Source: Pseudomonas viridiflava (GTDB taxonomy: Bacteria; Pseudomonadota; Gammaproteobacteria; Pseudomonadales; Pseudomonadaceae). Taken from it: a stretch of DNA of 64,000 nt. Numbering within the stretch: the first letter of the stretch is position 1; each line of letters opens with the position of its first letter. The notes under the pieces were generated by a model, which saw nothing but the letters and a program-made list of their open reading frames with translations, was not told the origin of the DNA and did no database searches. The position numbers and the translations under genes were made by a program. The stretch spans positions 248,001 to 312,000 of the forward strand of contig NZ_UWFA01000259.1 in assembly GCF_900601905.1 (NCBI RefSeq). The letters are read 5' to 3'. Below are positions 1-11,290 of this stretch, one piece after another.

Positions 1-40
1 GGCAATGTTCCTGCCCAGAAAATATATTTGGATGTCCCGG

Positions 41-70
41 CCTCTTCGCGAGCAAGCTCGCTCCCACAGG
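41..70. repeat. REP element, single arm (GTGGGAGCGAGCTTGCTCGCG family)
   Basis: The reverse-strand reading begins CTGTGGGAGCGAGCTTGCTC and continues CGCGAAGAG, the commonest REP core in this window. No partner arm is visible to the right; it would lie left of the window or be missing. It sits just beyond the stop of the sensor kinase gene. Confidence 0.75.
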
Positions 71-102
71 TAAAAATGGACTTTCCCCCGAGCTCACGGC
101 GA

Positions 103-1986
103 TCATCCCGCCACCACCGGCAAACACAACACAAACTGCGTCCCGCCGCTGTCCGGGTGTTCAACACTCAGGTTGCCGCCGGTGGCAGCAGCGAGGCTGG
201 CGGAGAGGGTCAGGCCTAGCCCCAGGCCTTGTTCGCCGGGCTTGGTGGTGAAGAACGGCTCGAACAGATGCTTGCGCGCCTCGTCGTCTATCCCGTGACC
301 ATTGTCACGCACCTGCAGGCGATAACGATCCTCGACCAGCGCCCCTTCAAGCCATAGCTCAGGCAGCGGCTGGGCGTGCATGGCATCCAGCGCATTGCCG
401 ATCAGATTGACCAGAATCTGTTCCAGCCGGGTCTGGTCGATCATCAATTCGGCATCGACAAAATCCTGATGCAGCGTCAGGGAAAAGTGTTCCAGCCGTC
501 CAGCCAACAGCTGCAAGGAGGCGTCTACTGCCTTGCTCAGCCTGGCCTGGCCCTTGTCGTCGCCACGCCGGGCGAAGGCCCGCAGGCTAGCGGTGATGCG
601 GCCCATGCGGTCGACCAGATCATTGATGGTGCGCAGGTTGGTGCTGGCGGTTTCCAGCGCGCCGCGCTCAAGGAAGCGCACGGTGTTGCCGGACAAGGTG
701 CGCAGCGCCGCCAGCGGCTGATTCAGCTCATGAGCAATGCTGGTGGACATCTGCCCGATGGCCGCGAGTTTGCCGGCCTGCACCAGTTCATCCTGCGCTT
801 TGCGCAAAGTGTCTTCGGCCTGCCTGCGCTCGCGAATCTGGCCCTTGAGGCGTTCGTTGCTGGCACGCAAGTGCTCGGTACGCTCGGCGATTTTGCGTTC
901 CAGTTCGTCGTTGGCCGCCTGCAGCGCCTCGCGAGCCGCCAGCCGGGTGGACAGCACCTTGCGACGCTCATTCCAGGCGATCAACAGAAAAGCCACCAGC
1001 GCACAGGCCACGGCCACCAGCATGCCCTGGCTGCCCGCTTCGCGGCGCAGGTCTTCCAGCGGTGTGAGCAAGGTCAAGTGCCAGGGGGTGTCGCTCAGCT
1101 GCCGGGTCTGGGCCAGATAACTGACTTGTTCGTGTTCATGGTCGACGCTGGTATTGGCCGGGAAGGTCAGTTTTTCAACGCCTTCGGACAACAGTTCACG
1201 TTCCAGCGGCACCAGCTCATTAAGCGGCCACCAGTAATACTGCAGGCTGCGGGCCAGCCGCTCCTTGATTTCAGGCGTCAGCGGGCGCACTGATTTCAGG
1301 CGTCGGGCGGGGTCGCTGGAGAGAATGATGATGCCGTTCTCGTCGCTGACGAAGGCTTCCAGCCGGGCCCGCTGCCAGCGTTGTTCAAGGGCTTCGAGCT
1401 GCACTTTGATCACTGCGACGCCAATGATCTTGCCTTTCTCTTCAAGCCCATGGGCCAGGTAATAGCCGGGCTCGCCGGTGGTGCTGCCGATGCCGTAAAA
1501 ACGCCCCGGCTGGCCACGAATCGCGTCCTGAAAGTAGGCGCGGAACGAAAGGTCTTCGCCCAGATAGCTGTCGGTGTCACGCCAGTTACTGGTGGCCAGC
1601 ACCCGGCCGGTGGTGTCGAGCACATAGATGGCCCGGCTGCGGCTGCGGCGGTTGAGGCCTTCAAGGTAGTCGTTGACCTCGCCACGCAACTGCGGCGTAG
1701 GGTCGTTGAGCAATGCGGATACGCTGGATTCCAGCTCCAGCACGCTCGGCAGATAGGTGTATTTGTTGATTTCGCTTTCGAGGGTGCGCGCGTGCAGCTC
1801 AAGCTGGCGTTCGCCGCTTTCGCTCAGGCCTTTGATGCCGTTGTGTTCACTGAACAGGTAAGCGATGTAGCCCAGACCGAGCATCAGCACGATGATCAGT
1901 GGGGGCAGAAACAGGTGGCGGATCAGACGGGGTTTCACGGCGAGTGATGGCGGCGCGGCGCGATAGAGAGTGGGGTCGCATTTCAT
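103..1986 (-). CDS. aauS: Sensor histidine kinase AauS (acidic amino acid uptake), DctB type
   Basis: Membrane histidine kinase that would sense acidic amino acids in the periplasm and phosphorylate the sigma-54 activator AauR, whose gene should lie just left of the window. The sequence shows a first membrane helix near residues 24-46, a periplasmic region with dCache/PAS character to about 320, a second helix near 322-340, a coiled coil (AREALQAANDELERKIAERTE), an H-box (SIAHELNQPLAALRT) near 415, and ATP-binding boxes NLIGNALDAM, DNGHGI and GLGLGL. At 627 residues it has the usual size. The ATG at 1986 follows AGGAC; a GTG codon directly in front is less likely. The gene follows aatP by 65 bases that hold a hairpin. 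The family call is firm; the AauS name rests on the neighbouring transporter and the AauR-type boxes upstream of aatJ. Confidence 0.88.
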   Translation of the reverse strand: MKCDPTLYRAAPPSLAVKPRLIRHLFLPPLIIVLMLGLGYIAYLFSEHNGIKGLSESGERQLELHARTLESEINKYTYLPSVLELESSVSALLNDPTPQLRGEVNDYLEGLNRRSRSRAIYVLDTTGRVLATSNWRDTDSYLGEDLSFRAYFQDAIRGQPGRFYGIGSTTGEPGYYLAHGLEEKGKIIGVAVIKVQLEALEQRWQRARLEAFVSDENGIIILSSDPARRLKSVRPLTPEIKERLARSLQYYWWPLNELVPLERELLSEGVEKLTFPANTSVDHEHEQVSYLAQTRQLSDTPWHLTLLTPLEDLRREAGSQGMLVAVACALVAFLLIAWNERRKVLSTRLAAREALQAANDELERKIAERTEHLRASNERLKGQIRERRQAEDTLRKAQDELVQAGKLAAIGQMSTSIAHELNQPLAALRTLSGNTVRFLERGALETASTNLRTINDLVDRMGRITASLRAFARRGDDKGQARLSKAVDASLQLLAGRLEHFSLTLHQDFVDAELMIDQTRLEQILVNLIGNALDAMHAQPLPELWLEGALVEDRYRLQVRDNGHGIDDEARKHLFEPFFTTKPGEQGLGLGLTLSASLAAATGGNLSVEHPDSGGTQFVLCLPVVAG

Positions 1987-2005
1987 CACAGTCGTCCTGA
2001 GCCGA

Positions 2006-2041
2006 ACAGCGGCCAGATTCCATCAGGAACCGGGCCGCTGT
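2006..2041 (-). promoter_or_regulatory. Intercistronic hairpin between aatP and aauS
   Basis: ACAGCGGCC and GGCCGCTGT form a 9-bp perfect stem around an 18-base loop, directly after the aatP stop. There is no following T-run, so it looks like an mRNA processing or partial-attenuation structure that lowers aauS relative to the transporter genes, rather than a full terminator. Confidence 0.5.
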
Positions 2042-2051
2042 CAGGTATTGC

Positions 2052-2786
2052 TTAGTGCTGAAGAATCTTGGCCAGGAACTGCTGCGCACGTTCGGAACGC
2101 GCACTCACATCACCAAAGAATTCTTCTTTTTCGCAGTCTTCAACAATCTGGCCCTGATCCATGAAGATCACCCGGTTAGCCACTTTGCGGGCGAAGCCCA
2201 TTTCATGGGTCACGCACATCATGGTCATGCCTTCGTGGGCGAGTTGCACCATCACGTCGAGCACTTCGTTGACCATTTCCGGGTCCAGCGCCGAGGTCGG
2301 TTCGTCGAACAGCATGACGATCGGGTCCATGGCCAGCGCGCGGGCAATCGCCACACGCTGTTGCTGACCACCGGACAGCTGCCCCGGATGCTTGTGGGCG
2401 TGGGCCGACAGACCGACGCGGTCGAGCAGCTTGAGGCCTTTCTCGGTGGCTTCGGCCTTGCTGCGGCCCAGCACCTTGATCTGTGCGATGGTCAGGTTTT
2501 CAACGATGGTCAGGTGCGGGAACAGCTCGAAATGCTGGAACACCATGCCAACCCGGGAGCGCAGTTGCGGCAGGTTGGTCTTCGGGTTGGCAATCGAGGT
2601 GCCGTCCACGGTGATGTCGCCTTTCTGGAACGGTTCCAGGGCGTTCACGCATTTGATCAGGGTCGATTTGCCCGAGCCGGAAGGCCCGCAGACCACCACC
2701 ACTTCACCTTTTTTGACTTCGGTGCTGCAATCAGTCAGTACCTGGAAGTCGCCATACCACTTGTTAACGTTTTTGATGGAAATCAT
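2052..2786 (-). CDS. aatP: Glutamate/aspartate ABC transporter ATP-binding protein
   Basis: Cytoplasmic ATPase that drives import of acidic amino acids through the AatQM permease. At 244 residues it matches GltL/AatP. Visible motifs are Walker [10 protein letters not shown] (about 34-42), the Q-loop in [13 protein letters not shown], the signature LSGGQQQR, Walker [16 protein letters not shown], and the H-loop in CVTHEMGFA. The start overlaps the aatM stop as ATGA, so translation is coupled. It is the last transporter gene before aauS. The acidic-amino-acid specificity is inferred from the binding protein and the linked kinase. Confidence 0.93.
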   Translation of the reverse strand: MISIKNVNKWYGDFQVLTDCSTEVKKGEVVVVCGPSGSGKSTLIKCVNALEPFQKGDITVDGTSIANPKTNLPQLRSRVGMVFQHFELFPHLTIVENLTIAQIKVLGRSKAEATEKGLKLLDRVGLSAHAHKHPGQLSGGQQQRVAIARALAMDPIVMLFDEPTSALDPEMVNEVLDVMVQLAHEGMTMMCVTHEMGFARKVANRVIFMDQGQIVEDCEKEEFFGDVSARSERAQQFLAKILQH

Positions 2787-3448
2787 ACGGCGAACCTTTT
2801 TTGCAGGCGCTTTACCAGCAACGAGGCGGCAAAGCTGATCGTGAAGTACACCAGACCGGCGATGATCAGGAACTCATTGGCACGGCCAATGATGTCGCCA
2901 CTGGCCCGCGAGGCATTGAGGAAGTCCACCAGGCCAACGGTATAAACCAGCGAGGTGTCCTGAAACAGAATGATGCTCTGCTGCAGTAACAGCGGGGTCA
3001 TCTTGCGAAACGCCTGGGGCAGGATGATCAGGCGCATCATCTGCCCGTAGGTCATGCCCAGCGCCTGAGCCGCACCCATCTGGCCTTTGGAAATCGACTG
3101 CACACCGGCGCGGACGATTTCGCAGAAGTACGCCGCTTCGAACATCATGAACGCCACGACGCAGGAGGTGAACGCACCGATAGGCGTGTCTTCGCCGGTG
3201 ATCCAGCGCAGCACGAACGGCACCGCCAGGTAGAACCAGGTGATGACCAGCAGCAGCGGAATGGAGCGGAAGTAGTTGACGTAAGCGCCGGCGATATTGG
3301 ACAGCAGCTTGTTCGACGACAGACGCATCAACGCCAGAATGGTGCCCAGCGCCAGACCGCCGACGATGCCCATGGCCATCAACTGCAAGGTCATGACCAT
3401 GCCGTTCCACATCCCGGGAATGGCTTGGCTGATTCCGGAAAAGTCCAT
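2783..3448 (-). CDS. aatM: Glutamate/aspartate ABC transporter permease (GltK/AatM)
   Basis: Inner-membrane permease half, 221 residues. It has several hydrophobic helices and the polar-amino-acid permease loop [29 protein letters not shown], which carries the EAA motif that docks on the ATPase. It would pair with AatQ to form the channel. Its start shares one base with the aatQ stop, and its stop overlaps the aatP start. Assignment as the M rather than the Q subunit follows gene order and the shorter length. Confidence 0.92.
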   Translation of the reverse strand: MDFSGISQAIPGMWNGMVMTLQLMAMGIVGGLALGTILALMRLSSNKLLSNIAGAYVNYFRSIPLLLVITWFYLAVPFVLRWITGEDTPIGAFTSCVVAFMMFEAAYFCEIVRAGVQSISKGQMGAAQALGMTYGQMMRLIILPQAFRKMTPLLLQQSIILFQDTSLVYTVGLVDFLNASRASGDIIGRANEFLIIAGLVYFTISFAASLLVKRLQKRFAV

Positions 3449-4194
3449 TATTTGCCCCCCAGAGAAATCAGGCCAGGCACCGCGACCTTCTTCTCGATCA
3501 AGCGCATCAGCAACATCAGGCTCATGTTCAGGGTGAAGTAGATCAGCGTGGCCAGGGTGAAGGCTTCAAACAGGTTGGCGGAAAACTCGGCCGTCTGTTT
3601 GGTCTGGGCCAGCAGCTCCATCAGCCCGATCAACGAAGCCACCGACGAGTTCTTGAACACGTTGAGGAATTCGGAGGTGAGCGGCGGAATGATGATCCGG
3701 TAAGCCTGGGGCAGCAGCACGTTCCAGTAGATTTGCGACAGGCTGAAACCCATGGCTCGCGCCGCGGATTCCTGGCCGGCAGGAAGTGCCTGAATACCGG
3801 TACGCACTTGTTCGCAAACCCTTGCGGCAGTGAACAGGCCCAGGCAGACAATCACGCTCAGAAACGCGGACGTCGTCGGGTTCAGGTCCTGCTTGTACCA
3901 CTCCTGCATCCCTTCAGGCAGCAGGTCCGGCACCAGGAAGTACCAGATGAACAGCTGCACCAGCAGTGGCACATTACGAAAGATTTCCACGTAAACCGTG
4001 GCGATGCCCGCTACCAGACGGTTGGGTACGGTGCGCATGACACCCAGTACCGAGCCCAGCAGCAAGGCGATGATCCAGGCGACGACAGCAATGGCGATAG
4101 TCCAGCCCAGACCTGAAATGAACCAGTCCAGATAGGTTTCGCTGCCAACGCCGGTGGACTTGAAGAAAACACCCCAGTCCCAGTTGTAATTCAT
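3448..4194 (-). CDS. aatQ: Glutamate/aspartate ABC transporter permease (GltJ/AatQ)
   Basis: First permease gene of the operon, 248 residues from the ATG at 4194, which follows AGGGGAGACCCTG. A longer frame from 4230 has no good ribosome-binding site and would add a non-conserved leader (MLASASIRGETL). The protein begins MNYNWDWGVFF and has about five to six helices and the EAA-type loop (AARVCEQVRTGIQALPAGQESAARAMG). It forms the membrane channel with AatM. It lies 88 bases after aatJ, and the gap carries a strong hairpin that probably sets the binding-protein to permease ratio. Confidence 0.92.
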   Translation of the reverse strand: MNYNWDWGVFFKSTGVGSETYLDWFISGLGWTIAIAVVAWIIALLLGSVLGVMRTVPNRLVAGIATVYVEIFRNVPLLVQLFIWYFLVPDLLPEGMQEWYKQDLNPTTSAFLSVIVCLGLFTAARVCEQVRTGIQALPAGQESAARAMGFSLSQIYWNVLLPQAYRIIIPPLTSEFLNVFKNSSVASLIGLMELLAQTKQTAEFSANLFEAFTLATLIYFTLNMSLMLLMRLIEKKVAVPGLISLGGK

Positions 4195-4235
4195 CAGGGT
4201 CTCCCCTCTGATCGATGCAGATGCAAGCACGGCAT

Positions 4236-4262
4236 CCTGAAACAGCCGTGGGCTGTCTCAGG
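4236..4262 (-). promoter_or_regulatory. Intercistronic hairpin after aatJ
   Basis: CCTGAAACAGCC and GGCTGTCTCAGG pair over 12 positions with one mismatch around a GTG loop, 20 bases past the aatJ stop. There is no T-run in the direction of transcription. Such hairpins after binding-protein genes usually protect the upstream message from 3' decay. A comparable hairpin follows the second binding-protein gene at 40225. Confidence 0.6.
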
Positions 4263-4282
4263 AATAACTTTTTTATCGGCGA

Positions 4283-5197
4283 TTAAGCCTTTTTGTCGTC
4301 AGCCGCTTTGTCGGTCGGGTTGCTGATCAGCTCTTTGACCTTGTCGCTCATCGGGAACATGAGGTTCAGGCCCTTAGGCGGGATCGGCTGTTCGAACCAC
4401 TTGCTGTAGATCTTGTTGATGTCGCCGGACTTGTAGGTTGCAACGATCGCGTCGTCGACCGCTTTCTTGAACGGCTCGTCGCCTTTGCGCACCATGCAGC
4501 CGTAGATTTCATACGACTGAGGTGTGCCGGTCACGGCCCAATCGGCTGGCTTCTTGGCCTTGGCCATTTCACCGGCGAGCAAGGCGTCGTCCATCATGAA
4601 CGCTACCGCGCGACCCGATTCCAGCATCTGGAAGGATTCGCCGTGGTCCTTGGCGGAAATCACGTTCATGCCCATCTGCTTGTCGGCGTTCATGGCCTTG
4701 AGGATGCGCTCGGACGTGGTGCCCGCTGTGGTCACGACGTTTTTGCCTTTCAGGTCGTCGAAATCCTTGTACGAGGAGTCAGCCTTGGACAGCAGGCGGG
4801 TACCGATTTCGAAGATGCCGACCGAAAAGTCGACTTGCTGCTGGCGCTCGACGTTGTTGGTGGTCGAACCGCATTCAACGTCAACGGTGCCGTTCTGCAC
4901 CAGCGGGATACGGGTTTGCGAAGTGACCAGGTTGTACTTGACCTTGAGGTCCGGCATGTCCAGGTCTTTCTTGATGGCTTCAACGATTTTCAGCTGGATA
5001 TCGTGGGAGTAGCCAACCGGAACGCCGGAAGCATCAGCGATATAAGAGAAAGGAATCGAAGCATCACGGTGCCCGAGGGTGATGGTGCCGGACTCTTTGA
5101 TTTTCTTCAGTGTGCCGGTCAGTTCAGCGGCGGAAACTGGAGAGCTGATCAGAGCAGCAGCGATTGCTGCGCCCAGAAGATGGGGAACGATGCGCAT
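4283..5197 (-). CDS. aatJ: Glutamate/aspartate periplasmic binding protein
   Basis: Periplasmic solute-binding protein (SBP family 3) that captures glutamate and aspartate for the AatQMP importer. It has 304 residues with a classic signal peptide (hydrophobic stretch LLGAAIAAALIS, cleavage near SAA) followed by the GltI-like start ELTGTLKKIKESGTITLGHRDASIPFSY. Length and the motif ECGSTTNNVERQQQVDFS agree with GltI/AatJ. It heads the operon. Its 5' region has a sigma-54 -24/-12 element and two AauR-type inverted repeats, which suggests induction by acidic amino acids through AauSR. Confidence 0.94.
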   Translation of the reverse strand: MRIVPHLLGAAIAAALISSPVSAAELTGTLKKIKESGTITLGHRDASIPFSYIADASGVPVGYSHDIQLKIVEAIKKDLDMPDLKVKYNLVTSQTRIPLVQNGTVDVECGSTTNNVERQQQVDFSVGIFEIGTRLLSKADSSYKDFDDLKGKNVVTTAGTTSERILKAMNADKQMGMNVISAKDHGESFQMLESGRAVAFMMDDALLAGEMAKAKKPADWAVTGTPQSYEIYGCMVRKGDEPFKKAVDDAIVATYKSGDINKIYSKWFEQPIPPKGLNLMFPMSDKVKELISNPTDKAADDKKA

Positions 5198-5324
5198 CGG
5201 GATATCCTCGGATTTGTTTTTTTTATGGGACCAGAAAAATCAGGGGTCCGCCTTTCAAGGCGAACGCTTCAGCAGTGGCCGTTAGACAAAGGCTACGGTC
5301 AAAGCGATCGACATAAAGTGTAGA

Positions 5325-5339
5325 GCAGGAGGCGTGCCA
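5325..5339 (-). promoter_or_regulatory. Sigma-54 promoter of aatJQMP
   Basis: On the minus strand the sequence reads TGGCACG, 4 bases, CTGCT. This fits the sigma-54 -24/-12 consensus TGGCACG-N4-TTGCW with exact spacing and one mismatch (first T of TTGC). It lies about 130 bases upstream of the aatJ start and about 80-120 bases downstream of the AauR-type boxes, the usual geometry for an enhancer-dependent promoter. Family knowledge: AauR is a sigma-54 activator. Confidence 0.75.
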
Positions 5340-5416
5340 AGGCTGGCTGGATAGGCTAACTCTATGATTTTTAATGGATTAAATACTAAGCGGCGGGTGA
5401 GCGGGGAGTTGCAATG

Positions 5417-5461
5417 TCCGGGATGCCGAACTAATGGAGGGGTAGCGTTCGGGAATCCGAA
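5417..5461 (-). promoter_or_regulatory. Two AauR-type enhancer boxes (TTCGG-N4-CCGAA)
   Basis: 5448-5461 reads TTCGGGAATCCGAA, an exact fit to the AauR motif TTCGGNNNNCCGAA as I recall it. 5417-5430 reads TCCGGGATGCCGAA, with one mismatch. The centres are 31 bases apart, about three helical turns, on the same face of the DNA. They lie upstream of the sigma-54 promoter at 5325. Confidence 0.72.
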
Positions 5462-5478
5462 TGCAGATGCGTTGGTCT

Positions 5479-5552
5479 TGTAGGAGCTGCCGAAGGCTGC
5501 GAAAGCGGTGGATCAGATAAATCGCCTTCGCAGCCTTCGGCAGCTCCTACAG
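5479..5552. repeat. REPIN, inverted pair (GTAGGAGCTGCCGAAGGCTG family)
   Basis: Two arms beginning TGTAGGAGCTGCCGAAGGCT face each other; about 25 bases of each arm pair without mismatch around a short spacer. This variant occurs only here in the window. It sits upstream of the aatJ control region. The rest of the 5198-5770 gap holds the aat promoter and one more REPIN, with no gene. Confidence 0.85.
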
Positions 5553-5642
5553 TTGTGTGTTCTTCAGGAACAACTCAAATCTGTAGGAATGCCGTTGCCC
5601 GCGCGAACGATGACGCGGTGTGTCTGATGCACCGCATCCTTT

Positions 5643-5735
5643 TGTGGGAGCGAATTCATTCGCGAAGGCGGCGGGGCAGGCTATAGATATGTGTCGAATG
5701 TACCGGCCCCTTCGCGAATGAATTCGCTCCCACGG
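5643..5735. repeat. REPIN, inverted pair (GTGGGAGCGAATTCATTCGCG family)
   Basis: The left arm TGTGGGAGCGAATTCATTCG and the right arm ending CGAATGAATTCGCTCCCACG are reverse complements around a spacer of about 35 bases. It lies 36 bases past the glpD stop and may act as an mRNA 3' end stabiliser. Confidence 0.85.
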
Positions 5736-5770
5736 GGTTTGAGTCATCCGTAGGAGCGGAGGGGTTCAGA

Positions 5771-7309
5771 TCACGCCGCTGCAATTGCACCTTTATTACG
5801 AGCCACGGCGTCGAGGTATTGCTGAACACCAGCGCGCTCTTCAGCGGTCATGAACAGGCCGAGCTTGCTGCGCCGCCACAGAATGTCGTCTGCAGCCGTT
5901 GCCCACTCGGTGCCGCACAGGTAATCCACTTCCCGGGTGTACAGGCCGGCGCCGAGGTGATCACCCATGTCCGCCAGGCTTTGTACGCCGTCCAGCAGGC
6001 GCCAGCTGCGGCTGCCGTAGGTGCGCGACCAGCGTTGAGCGATATCGGTCGGCAACCAGGTAAAGCGCTGGGTCAGCTCGGCGCTCAGCTCGCTCGGGGT
6101 GGTCATGTTTTCACCGCCAGGCAGGCTGGCGCTGGCGGTCCAGCTCGGCTTCATGTGCTTGAAGAACGGAGCGAGCTGCGCCATCGCTGATTCCGCCAGC
6201 TTGCGGTAGGTGGTCAGCTTGCCGCCGAACACTGACAGGATTGGTGCTTCATCGGCATTGCCCGACAACGACAGGGTGTAGTCGCGAGTAATGGCCGACG
6301 GGTTGTCCGATTCGTCGTTGCACAGTGGGCGCACACCAGAATAGGTGTTCAGCACATCGTCACGGCTAAGTTGTTTCTTGAAGTGGTCGTTGGCCACCTT
6401 GAGCATGTAGTCCATTTCGCCGTCGGTAATCTCGACCTTGCTCGGGTCGCCCTGGTATTCACGGTCCGTGGTGCCGACGATGGTGAAATGGTCGAGGTAC
6501 GGAATCGCGAACACGATGCGCTGATCTTCGTTCTGCAGGATGAATGCGTTCTCGCCTTCGTACAGTTTCGGCACGATCAGGTGGCTGCCCTGAATCAGGC
6601 GAATGCCGTACGGGGAGTCGAGCTTTAAATCATCACGAATGAACTTGGCCACCCACGGCCCGGCCGCGTTGACCAGTGCCTTGGCGCGGATCGAAAACAG
6701 TGTGCCGTCAGCGCGCTCCATGTGCAGATGCCACAAGCCGTTGCTGCGTCGGGCGTTCAGGCATCGAGTCTGGGTGTGGATGTGCGCGCCGTGTTCACGG
6801 GCGGCCATCGCGTTAAGCACCACAAGACGGGCGTCGTCCACCCAGCAGTCGGAGTATTCGAAGCCGCGAGTAATGGTTGGCTTCAGAGGGCTGTCACTGC
6901 CGAAACGCAGATTTTTCGAACCTGGCAGCTTTTCACGTTTACCCAAGTGGTCGTACAAAAACAGACCGGCACGAATCATCCACGCCGGACGCAAGTGCGG
7001 GCGATGCGGCAGGACAAATCGCATGGGTTTGACAATGTGTGGCGCTTTGGCGAGCAGCACTTCACGCTCGGCCAAAGCCTCACGCACCAGGCGGAATTCG
7101 TAATGTTCGAGATAACGCAGGCCACCGTGGATCAGCTTGCTGCTGGCCGACGAGGTGTGGCTGGCAAGGTCGTCTTTTTCGCAAAGGAACACGGACAAAC
7201 CACGACCGGAGGCATCTGCTGCAATCCCGACTCCATTGATACCGCCACCAATAACGGCGATGTCGTAGACCTCGGAAAGTGGCGGCGTTGGCAAGGTGGA
7301 ATGGGGCAT
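5771..7309 (-). CDS. glpD: Aerobic glycerol-3-phosphate dehydrogenase
   Basis: Membrane-associated FAD enzyme that oxidises glycerol 3-phosphate to dihydroxyacetone phosphate and feeds electrons to quinone. The chosen ATG at 7309 follows AGGAGG and gives 512 residues, beginning MPHSTLPTPP. A frame to 7354 has no such site and runs into the operator region. The FAD-binding signature IAVIGGGINGVGIAADASGRG is near residues 17-38, and the DAO fold and C-terminal GlpD domain are present. It is the last gene of the glpFKRD cluster, 377 bases from glpR, with GlpR-type palindromes in its leader. Confidence 0.96.
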   Translation of the reverse strand: MPHSTLPTPPLSEVYDIAVIGGGINGVGIAADASGRGLSVFLCEKDDLASHTSSASSKLIHGGLRYLEHYEFRLVREALAEREVLLAKAPHIVKPMRFVLPHRPHLRPAWMIRAGLFLYDHLGKREKLPGSKNLRFGSDSPLKPTITRGFEYSDCWVDDARLVVLNAMAAREHGAHIHTQTRCLNARRSNGLWHLHMERADGTLFSIRAKALVNAAGPWVAKFIRDDLKLDSPYGIRLIQGSHLIVPKLYEGENAFILQNEDQRIVFAIPYLDHFTIVGTTDREYQGDPSKVEITDGEMDYMLKVANDHFKKQLSRDDVLNTYSGVRPLCNDESDNPSAITRDYTLSLSGNADEAPILSVFGGKLTTYRKLAESAMAQLAPFFKHMKPSWTASASLPGGENMTTPSELSAELTQRFTWLPTDIAQRWSRTYGSRSWRLLDGVQSLADMGDHLGAGLYTREVDYLCGTEWATAADDILWRRSKLGLFMTAEERAGVQQYLDAVARNKGAIAAA

Positions 7310-7330
7310 CGGAGAGCCTCCTGAGTTTAT

Positions 7331-7364
7331 TGTTCGAACATTGAATTCGAACATTTATGTTCAT
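7331..7364 (-). promoter_or_regulatory. GlpR-type operators upstream of glpD
   Basis: TGTTCGAACA (7331-7340) is a perfect palindrome. GAACATTTATGTTC (7350-7363) is a second, interrupted palindrome; on the minus strand ATGTTCGAA occurs twice. The TTCG core matches GlpR operators of the DeoR family. The boxes lie 22-55 bases upstream of the glpD start codon, where a repressor would block transcription. Confidence 0.6.
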
Positions 7365-7513
7365 TTCCGAAAATCATAGCTCAATAGTGATGGGTCTTCC
7401 AGTCACTATTCATTGAAAATACTGATTGGAAGGGTTGGAATGAACAAAAGTGAACATGGGGGGTAGATGTCGGACCGAAGCTTGCCCACGCGTTCTAGTG
7501 GTTCGGTGATACC

Positions 7514-7623
7514 CGTGGGAGCGAGCTTGCTCGCGAAGAGGCCGGAAGATCCGCAGATATTTCTGGAAGCAGGAACATTGCCTTCGCGAGCAAGGTGGAA
7601 CGCCACCCCGGTCGCTCCCACAG
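7514..7623. repeat. REPIN with one interrupted arm (GTGGGAGCGAGCTTGCTCGCG family)
   Basis: The left arm is the canonical CGTGGGAGCGAGCTTGCTCG. In the right arm the core GCGAGCAAG and the tail TCGCTCCCACAG are separated by an extra GTGGAACGCCACCCCGG, itself a small hairpin (GGTGG/CCACC). It fills most of the 377-base space between glpR and glpD, which otherwise holds only the glpD operators. Confidence 0.8.
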
Positions 7624-7686
7624 GGATCTATCAAGCCTCAGGTTCTATGGAATCTCCCACCGGTTTAAATCCCTGGGATTCAAAAC

Positions 7687-8442
7687 TCAAACCACTTCCA
7701 ACCGAATCTTGTTCTGCGCCAGCAACTGCATCAACGCCGGAACCGGCGCCTGATCGGTGACCAGGCAATCGATCAGGCTGATTGATCCCAGGCGGACCAT
7801 GGCGTTGCGCCCGAATTTGCTGGAGTCTGCGGCCAGAATCACTTGCCGGGCGTTGGCAATGATCGCCTGAGAAACGCGCACTTCCTGATAATCGAAATCC
7901 AGCAGGCTGCCGTCTTCGTCGATGCCGCTGATGCCCACCAGCGCGAAGTCGACCTTGAACTGACTGATGAAATCGACACTGGCCTGACCCACCACACCGC
8001 CGTCACGGCGCACATTGCCGCCAGCGAGCAGGACTTCGAAATCATCCTTGGCACTGAGAATCGACGCCACATGCAGGTTGTTGGTGATGATTTTCAGATT
8101 GTTGTGGTTGAGCAAGGCACGGGCAATGGATTCGGTGGTGGTGCCAATATTGATGAACAGCGAGGCATGATCCGGAATCTGCGCGGCGATGGCTTCGGCG
8201 ATCCGTTGTTTTTCGTCGCGCATCTGATCCGCACGCATGGCGTAGGCGGTGTTTTCGATGCTCGAATCATAGGCTGCGCCGCCATGGTAGCGGCGCAACA
8301 GGTTTGCTTCCGCGAGCTGATTGATGTCGCGGCGGATGGTTTGCGGGGTCACGACGAACAACGTGGCCATTTCCTCGATGCTGACGTAGCCGCGTTCGCG
8401 AACCAGTTCGAGGATCTGCTGCTGACGGGGTGGCAGGTTCAT
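7687..8442 (-). CDS. glpR: Glycerol-3-phosphate regulon repressor
   Basis: DeoR-family repressor of the glp genes, released by glycerol 3-phosphate. It has 251 residues: an N-terminal helix-turn-helix ([37 protein letters not shown], residues 7-43) and a C-terminal sensor domain of the ribose-5-phosphate-isomerase-like DeoR type ([41 protein letters not shown]). It is transcribed with glpK, 114 bases downstream. Palindromes upstream of glpD and near glpF are its likely targets. Confidence 0.95.
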   Translation of the reverse strand: MNLPPRQQQILELVRERGYVSIEEMATLFVVTPQTIRRDINQLAEANLLRRYHGGAAYDSSIENTAYAMRADQMRDEKQRIAEAIAAQIPDHASLFINIGTTTESIARALLNHNNLKIITNNLHVASILSAKDDFEVLLAGGNVRRDGGVVGQASVDFISQFKVDFALVGISGIDEDGSLLDFDYQEVRVSQAIIANARQVILAADSSKFGRNAMVRLGSISLIDCLVTDQAPVPALMQLLAQNKIRLEVV

Positions 8443-8556
8443 TATCGTGAGTGTCCTTCAGGCCGCCAAATGGCGACCATGATGCCGCAGGCGCTGGGGC
8501 CTGTCAGCCGGAAACTCAGCATTGCTCAACCCGCCAACCCTTGATGGACGCAGCAG

Positions 8557-11002
<2,446 letters not shown>

Positions 11003-11128
11003 GGAAACCTCTTTTTGTTCTTTTTACGGCACGGTGTTTATCCACTCATGCTCAGTCTTAAACGCGTCGTTCAAAAGTCTGATCCCGACGTCAGGATTCG
11101 ACATTTGTAACAACTAAAGTTCCGAGAG

Positions 11129-11148
11129 CTTTTCGAAAACGAAAAAAT
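11129..11148 (-). promoter_or_regulatory. Candidate GlpR operator upstream of glpF
   Basis: CTTTTCGAAAACGAAAAAAT contains TTTTCGAAAA, a perfect 10-bp palindrome with the TTCG core seen in the glpD operators, and a second CGAAAA half-site. It lies 127 bases upstream of the glpF start. The assignment is by motif and position only. Confidence 0.4.
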
Positions 11149-11290
11149 AGCGACATGAACGAATACTGTCAAAGGTTGAAACTGAATGGACGCTGTTTTC
11201 CGGCCAGACTTAGGCATTGCAGGGGCCAACAGCGCAAAGATGGCTTAAAGTATCGGCCGCAACATTTGGCTTTCTGACATGGAGCGCTGC

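Noticed and set aside
376..1293. Long plus-strand reading frame opposite aauS
   Set aside because: It mirrors the high-GC codon pattern of the histidine kinase gene; the protein has no recognisable motif and the minus-strand gene is certain.
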